A stretch of DNA of 64,000 nucleotides from Rickettsiales bacterium (GCA_035765535.1 DASTXE010000002.1:62001-126000), one strand, 5' to 3'. Positions 26,367 to 35,401 are shown, counted from the stretch's first letter. Program-made: numbers and translations. Notes: a model not told the origin generated them from the letters alone.

Positions 26367-27707
26367 ATGAAAACCATGAAACAGCATTTTGCCCAGCCGA
26401 CCCGCTCCCTTGCGGCCAACCATAAAGTAGCTTATGTCAACGCCCGCCTGTACGATCCGGAAAGCGGACTGGATGCAAAAGGTGCGCTGCTCACGGAAGG
26501 AAGCACTATTGCTGATTTCGGTGCAGGTCTGTTCGCCGGTGGTGTGCCGGAAGGGGTTGAAGTTGTAGATTGCAAAGGCGCGCTGCTCACGCCGGGCCTG
26601 CTCGATATTCAGGTGCATTTCCGTGAGCCGGGACAGGAATATAAGGAAACCATTGAGACCGGCAGCAAATCAGCTGCAGCCGGTGGCGTAACCACGGTTG
26701 CCTGCATGCCTAACACCAAGCCAGTAATTGACGATGTCGCGCTCGTGGCCTTCATCCACAAACGTGCCCGTGAAACCGGCTATGTCAACGTGCGCACATA
26801 CGGCGCGATCAGCAAAGGCATGAAGGGCGAAGCGCTTACGGAAATGGGCTTACTGAAAGAAGCAGGGGTCGTAGGTTTTACGGATGACGGTCTGCCCGTG
26901 ATGAACGCGCTGCTGATGCGCCGCGCGCTGACCTATGCGCGTGAACTCGGCGTGCCGATTGCACAGCATGCGGAAGATCTTAACCTGACTGCACATGGCT
27001 GCATGAATGAAGGCGTTGTGTCTGCAAGGCTTGGTTTGCCTGGCATTCCCAATGCGTCCGAAGCCGTGATCGTGGAGCGCGATATTATTCTCGCTGAACT
27101 CACCGGCGGACAATATCACGTGCTGCATATCTCGACGGCGGAAGCGGTGGATGCCGTGCGTCGTGCTAAGAAAAAAGGACTGCGTGTGACCGCCGAAGCG
27201 GCTCCGCACCATTTCTGCCTGACGGATGAAGCAGTAGAGGAATACCGCACTTTCTCCAAAATGAACCCGCCGTTGCGTGCTGAAAAAGATCGTATGGCTA
27301 TTATCGAAGGACTGAAAGACGGCACGATCGATGCGATTGCCACCGACCACGCACCGCATGATGAGGAAAGCAAGCGCGTGCCCATGACGCATGCCGCGTT
27401 CGGTATTGTCGGTTTAGAGACGATGCTGCCGCTGTCGCTATCACTGTACCACCAGAAGATCATGCCGCTGCGCGATGTCATTGCCGCCATGACTTATAAG
27501 CCTGCAGACATTATCCATGTCGATGCCGGGCGCTTGAGAAAAGGTGCGCCTGCGGATCTCTCGCTGATCGATCTCGATCTGGAATGGAAGCTTGTACCGG
27601 ATGCATTCGTCAGCAAATCGCAGAACTCACCGTTCGACAATTGGCCGACCAAAGGCCGCGCCATCCGCACTGTCGTCGGCGGCGAGACGGTCTATACGCT
27701 GGGTTAA
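26367..27707 (+). CDS. pyrC: Dihydroorotase (PyrC, alphaproteobacterial class I type)
   Basis: A 446-aa amidohydrolase that cyclises carbamoyl-aspartate to dihydroorotate. Active-site elements are LLDIQVHFREPGQEYKE, FTDDGLPVMN, QHAEDLNL, HISTAEAVD and IATDHAPHDEESK. The first zinc-ligand pair, normally HxH, is QVH here, while the other metal ligands (Asp in TDDG, His in QHAED, His in HIST, Asp in TDHAPHD) are intact. This differs from the inactive PyrC' proteins that lose most ligands, so activity is likely but metal content may differ. It is co-oriented with pyrB and ends before a repeat/terminator. Confidence 0.9.
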   Translation: MKTMKQHFAQPTRSLAANHKVAYVNARLYDPESGLDAKGALLTEGSTIADFGAGLFAGGVPEGVEVVDCKGALLTPGLLDIQVHFREPGQEYKETIETGSKSAAAGGVTTVACMPNTKPVIDDVALVAFIHKRARETGYVNVRTYGAISKGMKGEALTEMGLLKEAGVVGFTDDGLPVMNALLMRRALTYARELGVPIAQHAEDLNLTAHGCMNEGVVSARLGLPGIPNASEAVIVERDIILAELTGGQYHVLHISTAEAVDAVRRAKKKGLRVTAEAAPHHFCLTDEAVEEYRTFSKMNPPLRAEKDRMAIIEGLKDGTIDAIATDHAPHDEESKRVPMTHAAFGIVGLETMLPLSLSLYHQKIMPLRDVIAAMTYKPADIIHVDAGRLRKGAPADLSLIDLDLEWKLVPDAFVSKSQNSPFDNWPTKGRAIRTVVGGETVYTLG

Positions 27708-27731
27708 TATTCTCAATCTTCGCGTGGATAC

Positions 27732-27805
27732 GCGGAGGAGCGAAGCGACGACCCCCTTAGAGGGGGTAGGCAAAGCCGTAGGGGGCGATGAACTCGCCCC
27801 CTTTT
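27732..27805 (+). repeat. Palindromic intergenic repeat, copy A
   Basis: About 74 bp beginning GCGGAGGAGCGAAGCGACGA. It has an inner CCCCCTTAGAGGGGG hairpin and ends in GGGGGCGA-TGAAC-TCGCCCCC-TTTT. It belongs to the same family as 48729-48802 and 50157-50232. It lies after pyrC, and its right arm doubles as the pyrC terminator. Confidence 0.75.
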
Positions 27806-27809
27806 ATTA
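27781..27809 (+). terminator. Rho-independent terminator after pyrC
   Basis: Perfect 8-bp stem GGGGGCGA (27781-27788) / TCGCCCCC (27794-27801), loop TGAAC, then TTTTATTATTT. It is the right half of repeat copy A. Confidence 0.85.
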
Positions 27810-27810
27810 T

Positions 27811-28965
27811 TTAAATTTCCACAAACGCGACGCCGTTTTCGCCATCTGCTTTCAGGGCAATCTTGCCTTCCAGCAGTTTAAGTGCCTGTGCGCCGAACAG
27901 TTCATAACGCCAACCCTGCAACGTTTTGACGCCATCACGCTTGCCCATAGCGAGCATATCCAGATCGTCCTTATCCGCGATCAGGCGAGGGACGACCTGA
28001 TGCTGGTAGGCACAGTTCTTCAGTAGCATGCGTAGCAGATCCGCCAGCACGTCGCTATTGCCGGTCATTTGCGGCTTGGCGGGCATACGGGGATAAGAAG
28101 AAGGCGGCATTGCCTCCACTTCTTTCCACAATGCGAACAGCGGCTCATAATTAACGGCGGACATTGTCGGATGGAACCCGCGGATGGCCTGAAGCGCGGC
28201 GAAATCCTCCGGCCTGCTATGTGCCACTTCGGCGAGTGTTTCATCTTTCATGATGCGGCTGCGCGGTACATTGCGTTCACGTGCGAGCAATTCACGCCAG
28301 CATGCCGTCGCCTGCAGCGCCGCGAGGTAACGCGGAGAAGCATTGCGCACACGGATCTTTTTCCATGCCTCGTTGGGATCGTTATCATACGTTAGCGGAT
28401 CCAGCAGCGGCTGCATTTCCTCCGCAATCCATTCCTTACGTCCCATATCGGCCAGACGTTGCGAGAGTTCCAGATAGATCTTGCGCAAGTGTAGCACATC
28501 GTCCAGCGCGTAAACGAGCTGCTTGTCCGTCAGCGGGCGGCGTGACCAATCCGTGAAGCGCGAGGATTTATCCAGCGGCGCGCGAAGTATCTTGTTCACG
28601 AGCGTTTCATACGAAACGGATTCGCCGTAGCCGCATACCATTGCTGCAATCTGCGTATCGAACATCGGAGCGGGGATGACGCCGCCGGAAGCATGGTAAA
28701 AAATTTCCATATCCTGACGGCAGGCATGGAACACTTTCAATACGGCCGGATTTGCCAGCAGGTCGAAAAGCGGTTTAAGGTCAATGCCGGGCGCAAGCGG
28801 GTCGATTGCAGCAGCGTTTGTTTCACCCGATACCTGCACAAGACAGAGCTGCGGATAATACGTCTTCTCGCGCATGAATTCGGTATCGACCGTAATAAAA
28901 GTTTCGTGGGCAAGGGAGGTGCAGAAAGCCTCAAGTGCGGCGGTATCGGTAATGACGTTGACCAT
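27811..28965 (-). CDS. rnd: Ribonuclease D
   Basis: A 384-aa 3'-5' exoribonuclease for tRNA 3' maturation. The DEDDy active site is visible: VDTEFMRE (Asp, Glu), HACRQDMEIF (Asp) and YALDDVLHL (Tyr, Asp). The HRDC domain lies at about 215-290 (ERNVPRSRIMKDETLAEVA). ATG at 28965 (MVNVITD) is chosen, since the longer frame starts with TTG at 28986. Alphaproteobacterial size is normal. It is convergent with pyrC, with the repeat-borne terminator between them. Confidence 0.94.
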   Translation of the reverse strand: MVNVITDTAALEAFCTSLAHETFITVDTEFMREKTYYPQLCLVQVSGETNAAAIDPLAPGIDLKPLFDLLANPAVLKVFHACRQDMEIFYHASGGVIPAPMFDTQIAAMVCGYGESVSYETLVNKILRAPLDKSSRFTDWSRRPLTDKQLVYALDDVLHLRKIYLELSQRLADMGRKEWIAEEMQPLLDPLTYDNDPNEAWKKIRVRNASPRYLAALQATACWRELLARERNVPRSRIMKDETLAEVAHSRPEDFAALQAIRGFHPTMSAVNYEPLFALWKEVEAMPPSSYPRMPAKPQMTGNSDVLADLLRMLLKNCAYQHQVVPRLIADKDDLDMLAMGKRDGVKTLQGWRYELFGAQALKLLEGKIALKADGENGVAFVEI

Positions 28966-29071
28966 TTTATTCTGATAGAAATTCAAAGAAGGATATTCTG
29001 TTAAGATGTAAGATTGTTAACCGGCTGTGACAAGCTTTTTCTTGCCAATGCGCTGTAGAGTTAAGCGCAAG

Positions 29072-31771
29072 CTATCTCTGTGCTACGGCTTTACCGGAAT
29101 CTTTTTCGGGAGGGCGTTCAACCTCATTGCCAAGCCATTCAGGCTTAGTTGTGGAGGTCAGAATATGATGCTCGACGGTTCTGTCGAAAAGATTCTCGAT
29201 TGTCTTGGGCTGAAAGGCCTGCCGGGGCTTGCGCATTCCGTCGGCAGTGCGGTTGCCGTATGCATCCTTAATATAGGAGCCGAAAGTGCCGTTGAGCTGC
29301 TGCATAAGGGCTTCTATTGCTGCATCATCCACAGTACCGCTGACTTTAAATGTGCGGCTAAGTTCCTTGCCCGAGGGGCCTTTAAAACGGATGATATCGC
29401 CTTCTGCTTCCGTGCCGCGCTCCACATTCAGGGTAAGGAATGTATCTTCCCCTTTGGTATATTGTGTATAGCCTACACGGAAATTGGTTTTTGGATTCGG
29501 CATGTCCTGAGTGATATGCAGTAAGTTATGCGGTTCGGGATCGGGAAGCTGGCTGCCATCCGGCAGGCGCAATGCAAGACGGCTGGCGATAAAACCCTGG
29601 CCGTGCGGTGAATCGGTTCTGTCTTCTTCGGGCTCCGGCGCACGATCTTGAAACTCAAAGCGTAAGCCCGGATGGCTTTGTCCCAGACGGCGCAATTCAT
29701 TGGAGAGAAACTCGATCGCTTCGCTTCCACGCGCCTGAGCCGTCAACTCATCGGACGTGTGCAGATTCTGCCTGAACTCGCATTCTTGCGTTTCGTCCCC
29801 GTCTGCTCCCAGCCCTGTAATTTTTAAGGTATAGCGTAGTCGCCATGTGGGATTGGGATATCTTGCTCCTTCTTCAAGATAGAGCGTAGAAGAGGTCAAT
29901 ATGACATTCTGGCCGCTGCCGCTTGCAAAGGGCAGGGTATGAGCGCCCTCGTCATAATGATCGAGCTTCTGGCGGTCTGCAGTGTGCCATGCAAGCTCGG
30001 CCCGTTGTGCTGCATCTCGCTTTAAATCGCGGATAATATCGCCCAGGCTTATCCTAAAACCTGCTTCATTGGCTTCCAGCAGATATTCCTCTATGCGGCT
30101 GAAGCGCCGCTCTGCTTCGATCTGCACGGATTGGTCGCGAGGCTGATCAAGCAGACCGAGCGGGAGAATGAACTCCCTTTCCTGATCCGTGCCTTCTGTA
30201 AAAACTAAGCGTGCTTCATAGCGCCGCCCCGATTTGATAATCTCCGAAGTGGTGGGTAAATCATCGGGAATAAATGCATCTGTCGCGGTCGTGCGCTGAG
30301 AGGGACTTCCGCCGACATTCATATATAATGCCGTCATATTCTCATGGTTCAGGATATGACTTTGCAGCATCTTCTTAAGCGCAATAGCTTCATCCAGATC
30401 ACCAGTGCCCGTAAATACGGTGTATTCTGCGGTGTCTCCCCGGTCATTGCGAAAAGTGAGATTGATGGGGTAGTTGTGGCGCGTGTTATTATCATCCAGC
30501 ACCAGGCGGCAGCGAAACTGCGTGCAGGGCGGAGTACGCGACAAGGCTTCCGCCATGATCGGGCGCGTGCTTTCTATCAGGCTTGTCTCAAGGGGATTCT
30601 CGGAGAATGGATGAGTTCCGAAATCCGCCAATATCGGAGGGGCAGGGGGCTGAACAGCGTCGGTGGCTGGCTTAGAAAGTTCAATACCTTCCTGATAGCG
30701 TAGCGGGTTATGTGCAGGACTGCTCTTAAGTTCATTGACATGTTCTCTGACAATATCCATGAAACGTTCATAGAGCGCGACTGATTGTGGCATTTCGTGG
30801 CGAATAGTCAGCGGATTATAAAGACCGCTATTCAAAGCAAAATGAAGCTGACTGATGATTAGCATTGCAGGGTAAGGCATGGGACTAGTATCATCTCCAG
30901 CCTGCTGCGTTCTGTTCATGACAAGATCGCGGTGCTGGTTGAATTCTTTCCGGATACTTTCCATAGCCTGCTGGTTAGGGATATTTAGCATCCTGTTTGT
31001 GACACCGAGCGATATTCCAGCCATCATCACCACAGCCTGTGACACGAGATTGTTGATTTCATATTCAGATTGTGAAGTCGCCCGTATTAGCTTGTTGCTG
31101 AAGAGGGCAAGGCCGTTGGCTGCAGATAGGAGGAAGTCCGTGTTAGGGCGAGCAAAAAAATCTCGGGGTGCGACGGTAATGGGAATATTATCATATGCAA
31201 AAAGCTCGGCGAACTCGGATGTAAATACCGGCTGGCCCGTAAAAATTCTTTGAGCATTTTTGAAGCGAACATCGTTGATGCAATAATCCGATAGAGGTTT
31301 TCCGCGGCGCAGCGGCATTTCTGTAAAAGCATGATGTACTTCCGCATCGCTTAACCATTGCTCCGGCGAATTGGATATCGTGCGTAAGGTAGCTTGAGCA
31401 GCCGTCTCAGCATCTTTGGCAAAAGCTCTTGCTGCTTCATCTTCCCGGCTGGCAGAAAGAGGGGTCTCCCATATGTAACCGGCTTTTTCCAGTGTTCTAT
31501 AATATTGAGCGTTTTTCTCTCCGCGATCTCTCAGATGCTGTGCCATTCGGGTGTTGAAAGTGTCGCTGCCGAAGACTGCCAAATCTTCAGGTGTTGGTGT
31601 GGTGCCGCTTGGCCACATTGCGATGGCTTGCCGGATATGTCCCGGTCTGCTGGCAGTCGTACTATCGAAAAGTTCAGCTTCCCTCTTCAACGAGCCGTCA
31701 GGCAGCAAAACGACCTCATCGCCTTTCAGCCATAATAAAGAAGGAGGGGAATCTACGGGAGTATCCGTCAT
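29072..31771 (-). CDS. Hypothetical 899-aa protein with repeated C-terminal modules
   Basis: A large soluble-looking protein with no signal peptide, no strong membrane span and no family I recognise. Residues 1-360 look globular and helical. From about 415 to 840 I see four similar alpha/beta modules (about 418-490, 516-580, 642-710 and 763-840). Each begins with an R-L/Y beta-strand (CRLVL, ARLVF, RLRYTL, RVGYT), continues with a charged hairpin and ends in a helix with I/A-x-x-L pattern. The modules are only weakly alike, so the repeat call is tentative. The upstream DNA shares 19 identical bp with that of the 597-aa orphan at 53970-55763. It could be a secreted effector or a structural protein; unknown. 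Confidence 0.7.
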   Translation of the reverse strand: MTDTPVDSPPSLLWLKGDEVVLLPDGSLKREAELFDSTTASRPGHIRQAIAMWPSGTTPTPEDLAVFGSDTFNTRMAQHLRDRGEKNAQYYRTLEKAGYIWETPLSASREDEAARAFAKDAETAAQATLRTISNSPEQWLSDAEVHHAFTEMPLRRGKPLSDYCINDVRFKNAQRIFTGQPVFTSEFAELFAYDNIPITVAPRDFFARPNTDFLLSAANGLALFSNKLIRATSQSEYEINNLVSQAVVMMAGISLGVTNRMLNIPNQQAMESIRKEFNQHRDLVMNRTQQAGDDTSPMPYPAMLIISQLHFALNSGLYNPLTIRHEMPQSVALYERFMDIVREHVNELKSSPAHNPLRYQEGIELSKPATDAVQPPAPPILADFGTHPFSENPLETSLIESTRPIMAEALSRTPPCTQFRCRLVLDDNNTRHNYPINLTFRNDRGDTAEYTVFTGTGDLDEAIALKKMLQSHILNHENMTALYMNVGGSPSQRTTATDAFIPDDLPTTSEIIKSGRRYEARLVFTEGTDQEREFILPLGLLDQPRDQSVQIEAERRFSRIEEYLLEANEAGFRISLGDIIRDLKRDAAQRAELAWHTADRQKLDHYDEGAHTLPFASGSGQNVILTSSTLYLEEGARYPNPTWRLRYTLKITGLGADGDETQECEFRQNLHTSDELTAQARGSEAIEFLSNELRRLGQSHPGLRFEFQDRAPEPEEDRTDSPHGQGFIASRLALRLPDGSQLPDPEPHNLLHITQDMPNPKTNFRVGYTQYTKGEDTFLTLNVERGTEAEGDIIRFKGPSGKELSRTFKVSGTVDDAAIEALMQQLNGTFGSYIKDAYGNRTADGMRKPRQAFQPKTIENLFDRTVEHHILTSTTKPEWLGNEVERPPEKDSGKAVAQR

Positions 31772-31815
31772 AATTCATGCAAAACCTTGGTTCACCGTAA
31801 CTATAGCGAAAATAG

Positions 31816-31834
31816 GTTACAGAATTATGAATAT
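31816..31834. promoter_or_regulatory. 19-bp sequence shared with 55778-55796, first copy
   Basis: GTTACAGAATTATGAATAT lies 45 bp upstream of the 899-aa orphan. The identical 19 bp lies 15 bp upstream of the 597-aa orphan (57 bp if that gene starts at its second ATG). Relative to gene direction it reads ATATTCATAATTCTGTAAC and contains possible -10-like AT-rich elements. It may be a shared promoter or operator, inferred from position only. Confidence 0.5.
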
Positions 31835-31855
31835 AGTCAGAAAGAGATAGGGCTG

Positions 31856-31888
31856 ATGTTGACCCCTGCGGGACTCGAGCCCATGTTA
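31856..31888 (-). repeat. Degenerate 3'-end fragment of tRNA-Glu (att-like direct repeat)
   Basis: These 33 bp match 35326-35358, the 3' end of the intact tRNA-Glu (acceptor 3' strand and T arm), at 29 of 33 positions in the same orientation. Mismatches are at 31859, 31868, 31879 and 31883; the encoded CCA is lost. Beyond 31888 similarity stops. An intact tRNA with a repeated 3' fragment on its 3' side is the classic footprint of integration at a tRNA. The segment between (31889-35325) carries the tadE/F/G-like genes. Confidence 0.75.
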
Positions 31889-32034
31889 ATATCATATTGT
31901 ATATAAATAAAATATATTGCAGATAATGTCTTTCTTGGCATATGGCCTGACAGGAGCCGTATTAATTTTTTTAACGATTCTTTAATGAGCTGTATGGTAA
32001 AATGCGGGCTATAACGCGTAATTAATATGGTTTT

Positions 32035-32499
32035 ATGAAAAACGTTTTTAACGCTTTTACGTGTTGGTGTGGTAGGAAATTAAAGGATGCCGCCGGTAGC
32101 ACTGCTATCGAATTTGCGATTGCGTTTCCCATTTTTCAGCTGTTTATCATGGGCATCATAGAATATTCTCTTATCATTGCTGCCTCCTCGGTTCTGGAAG
32201 GCGCCGTTTTGGCAGGGGCACGGGAAGGTTCAACTGGCTATGTGCCCGCAGGACAAACACAATCAAGCTATATCACAAGCCTGATAAAGGCTCGCGTAAA
32301 TCACCTTCTGATTAATTCAGCTAATCTGCAAATCAATATACCTGCAAATGCAAATACGCCGGGTGCTCTGGTCGTCTATACCGCCACTTATAACTGGCCT
32401 GTCATAGATCCCGTAATGAAGAGGATTGTCGCCAATAATAGCCAGGGAACCTATACCATCAATGCGACCGCTGTTATTCAAAACGAAATGCATCCTTAA
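32035..32499 (+). CDS. TadE-like pilus assembly protein
   Basis: A 154-aa protein with the TadE signature: a short basic N-terminus, GSTAIEFAIAFPIF (the conserved E-F in the first turn of the membrane helix) and a long hydrophobic helix (about residues 20-50). A periplasmic domain with beta-strand character follows. TadE and TadF are pseudopilin-like minor components of Tad/Flp systems, probably processed by the TadV/CpaA peptidase. It is first of a three-gene plus-strand group; the next start is 20 bp away. Translation initiation signals are weak. Confidence 0.82.
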   Translation: MKNVFNAFTCWCGRKLKDAAGSTAIEFAIAFPIFQLFIMGIIEYSLIIAASSVLEGAVLAGAREGSTGYVPAGQTQSSYITSLIKARVNHLLINSANLQINIPANANTPGALVVYTATYNWPVIDPVMKRIVANNSQGTYTINATAVIQNEMHP

Positions 32500-32519
32500 G
32501 TGACAGCTTTGGAAAACAA

Positions 32520-33149
32520 ATGAGATTCTCAGGCATCATATCGCATTTGAAAGAAAAGAGAGGAATCCTCTTTTGTGAAAGCGGTGTGGCGATGGTGGAG
32601 TTTTGTATCATAGTGCCCATACTCTTAGTGCTTGCGACGGGAATCATAGAAACTACCCGCTATATGCTGACTATTCAGAAGCTGGAAAAAACCATCATCC
32701 TGAGAAATAACATCGTGACACAGCATTCCTCGCTGCTGGATAGCAGTAATGGCCATATCCCCATAAGTAATGCGGAGATGGCTGCACTTATGCTTAAGGT
32801 ACCCAGCATGCTGTCTCCTTATTCTTTCGGCAGTAAAGGCTTGGTCATTATTACAGATATCAAGACAGGTGCCAACGCTGCCAAACCAGTCATAAACTGG
32901 CAGTATTGTGGTGGTGGAACGCTTTCCGCAACAAGTAAATTGGGTAAGGGTGCAACGGGTTCAACACCAGCTGCTACGTTACCAAGCGGTTTTAGCATGA
33001 TCGCTAACGAGGAAATCGTCATAGGTGAGATATTTTATCAATACACCCCCTTGCTGCATAGCGTTATACCTTCCACGCGAATATATCGCACTGCTATTTT
33101 TGTACCTCGTTTTGAAACGCTTGCCGGGTTATCGTCTAACTGCCCCTGA
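32520..33149 (+). CDS. TadE/TadF-like pilus assembly protein
   Basis: A 209-aa protein. The N-terminal segment ESGVAMVEFCIIVPILLVLATG repeats the TadE/F pattern (shown here as ESGVAMVEF then a hydrophobic helix), with the conserved Val-Glu-Phe. The periplasmic part has two cysteines (YCGGG and the C-terminal NCP) that could form a disulfide, and ends RTAIFVPRFETL. GGAAAA precedes the ATG. It is in the middle of the tadE-tadF-tadG group, 18 bp from tadG. Confidence 0.8.
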   Translation: MRFSGIISHLKEKRGILFCESGVAMVEFCIIVPILLVLATGIIETTRYMLTIQKLEKTIILRNNIVTQHSSLLDSSNGHIPISNAEMAALMLKVPSMLSPYSFGSKGLVIITDIKTGANAAKPVINWQYCGGGTLSATSKLGKGATGSTPAATLPSGFSMIANEEIVIGEIFYQYTPLLHSVIPSTRIYRTAIFVPRFETLAGLSSNCP

Positions 33150-33167
33150 AAGGGTAAGGAATTGTAT

Positions 33168-35111
33168 ATGAAGATGCTGATAAACCTGATGCGAAAAAAG
33201 GCCAAAGCCTTTGCTGCTGACGAAAATGGTTCCATGTTAATATTAATGGCTATCCTGACGGCTTTTGTGCTTATAGTAGCGGCGGGGTTTGCAATTGACA
33301 TCACACGTGGTGAGATATTGCAGGGAAAAATGTCATCCGCATTTGATGCGGCCAGCCTTGCAACGGAGGTAGAAGTACAGAACCCGCCCACGGGGTATAC
33401 GCAGGAAGCATGGGCAAATGAGGTCGCGCAGCGTTACTTTAATGCAAACTTCCCTGCGAACTATCTGGGAGCCAGCACGATAACTCCTGCAGTGACGCCA
33501 GTCACATCAGACTGGAAAACACTATCTGTCAGTGGAAATACGAACGAATCAACTGTGCTCATGAAAATGGCTGGCTTTAAAACCATTAAGGTCGGTGCAT
33601 TATCGCAGGTGACGGAAAGCAGTCAAAACAAGAGTGTGGAAATAGCGTTGGTTGTAGATAATAGCTCGGCCATGTCTTCATCAGGAAGAATGGCATCATT
33701 GCAGGCGGCTGCCGGCAAGATGATCGATACTATTTTTGGCAGTAATTTAACCTTGTCTAACACGTATATTTCCATCATTCCCTTTTCTGACGGTGTAAAG
33801 ATACAGCCAGCCACAGCTAACCCATGGCTAAGTACGCCATTCAGTCCGGTATCTGGATTCGATGGCTGTATGACGAACCGCACGAATGCCGCCGCTTCTA
33901 CAGACAATGCGCCGACAGGTTCCAACCGTTTCCCCCGTTACATAGGGCCGTTTGATACGCTGAACAATGTCAAGATTACGGGGTATAGTGTGAATAATGC
34001 GGCAAGAACGAAACCTGATCTTACCTTGCCCTATGATATTTACCAGATTGAAAACGGAGCCGTTGTAGGAGGGGGGCCTGGCGGCATCGGATCGGTGGGG
34101 GCTGGCAGTAAACCGGTGCGTGACGGAATACGCATTAAGATTACGGATGATACGTTGGATTTGCCGGGAGGGCGCTGGAGCAAGGAAATCGATTATATCG
34201 ATAAGGATTGGAAAGGGAATTCGGTCAAACGCTCGGAAATGGTCCGGCTCGATCTCGGGGTGGACTATACGGCATCTTATGCCAATCTTTTTGTGCATAC
34301 GCTTACCAATGACGATTACACCGACTCTAATTGCTTTATTCCAGCTTCCGGGGGCTGTGTCGAACAGGGGCAATGGCAGACATATAATAGTGCTCGTACA
34401 TTGATAACTCAGGGAAAGATAATGGGGTCTGCCGATACCTACACCAATTATGCCGTTGATGCGACGAAACCGTTCCGTTATGTCGAGGTGAGTGCGACCG
34501 ATGATGGGCAGCGCTCATACCATATGTGGGCTGGTGATACACCGGGAAATCGTGATTGCACGAGTTATGAATGCGGTTATGCAGGTACCCCTGAAAACAG
34601 TGACTTAGGTTTGCCCGGGTTTGACGTATCGCCAAAATGTAACTTGACGCAGGCGTCATTTTTCATGCAGGACAAAGCCACGTTAAAATATCAACTCTCC
34701 TTGCTGAAAGCAGATGGCCCTACCCGCAGTAATATAGGTATGGCATGAGGCTGGTTTGCCCTTTCTCCAAGTTGGAAAGGATTGTTTAACTCTGGCCTGC
34801 CTAGTATCCCGGCGGCATATAAATCAGCAAATGCCCAGAAAATAGCTGTGTTAATGACGCAGGGGGTGAACTTCAATCCATCGGTGGATAATTCCAAATT
34901 CGCACAAATATGCACGAATATGAAAACGGATGGCATCGCTATTTATACGGTGGCGTTTGATGTAACAGACTCAACAGTGAAAACATTGCTAAAGAATTGC
35001 GCAAGTTCACCCAGCAATTACTTTACAGCGACTGACACAGCTTCTTTGACCACAGCCTTCCACGATATCGCCATATCTATCAATATAAACAATCTGCGTA
35101 TAAGTCAGTAG
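33168..35111 (+). pseudogene. TadG-like von Willebrand factor A protein interrupted by an in-frame UGA
   Basis: One reading frame of 647 codons runs from the ATG at 33168 (AAGGA 7 bp upstream) to the TAA-type end at 35111, broken only by TGA at 34746-34748 (codon 527). The N-terminus has the TadG pseudopilin-like helix (ENGSMLILMAILTAFVLIV). A vWA domain follows with VVDNSSAMSSSG as the metal-site motif, then a long insertion, then TRSNIGMA-stop-GWFALSPSW, KIAVLMTQGVNF and the terminal NLRISQ. In TadG proteins the interrupted position is normally Trp (LAWGW.ALSP), so TGG to TGA is the simple explanation. It could be a nonsense mutation, a sequencing error or readthrough. An internal ATG at 34839 or upstream could give a separate C-terminal fragment. 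Confidence 0.82.
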
Positions 35112-35326
35112 CGTAGTCGTTTAATCGAGCGATTGCACTCAGATATCAGAGGCAATGATTATCGGGCGAGCAAATAAATCAGGCGCGAGATATTTTATTA
35201 TGAAGGGCAAGATAACTGGTGACAGGAAAATCCTTCAAGGCGATATATAACTACCCTAATCGCTATTGGTTATGCCGTACATTTTGTACGACATCCAGAT
35301 AAATCAATATAACTGATTGAAAAGTA
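35112..35326. other. Non-coding spacer between tadG and tRNA-Glu
   Basis: AT-rich spacer of 215 bp without a convincing reading frame. The only structure I see is a small hairpin CGTAC-ATTTT-GTACG (35276-35290), 37 bp beyond the tRNA 3' end, which lacks a U-tract. Together with 35402-35600 and the tRNA this makes about 490 bp without a protein gene. Confidence 0.6.
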
Positions 35327-35401
35327 TGGTGACCCCTACGGGACTCGAACCCGTGTTACCACCGTGAAAGGGTGGTGTCCTAACCGCTAGACGAAGGGGT
35401 C
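35327..35401 (-). tRNA. tRNA-Glu (anticodon TTC)
   Basis: Full cloverleaf on the minus strand. The acceptor is GACCCCT/AGGGGTC, the anticodon stem CCACC/GGTGG holds the loop CTTTCAC with anticodon TTC, and the T arm is ACGGG-TTCGAGT-CCCGT. The discriminator is A and the CCA end is encoded (35327-35329). Its 3' end faces the tadEFG block and is partly duplicated at 31856-31888. Confidence 0.97.

Noticed and set aside
33168-34748. UGA recoded as tryptophan, suggested by the UGA in tadG
   Set aside because: Many other genes use TGA as their true stop, with ATGA overlaps onto the next gene, so the standard code applies.
35276-35290. Hairpin CGTAC-ATTTT-GTACG as a tRNA-Glu terminator
   Set aside because: The stem is only 5 bp and no U-tract follows on the tRNA strand, so it is not convincing.
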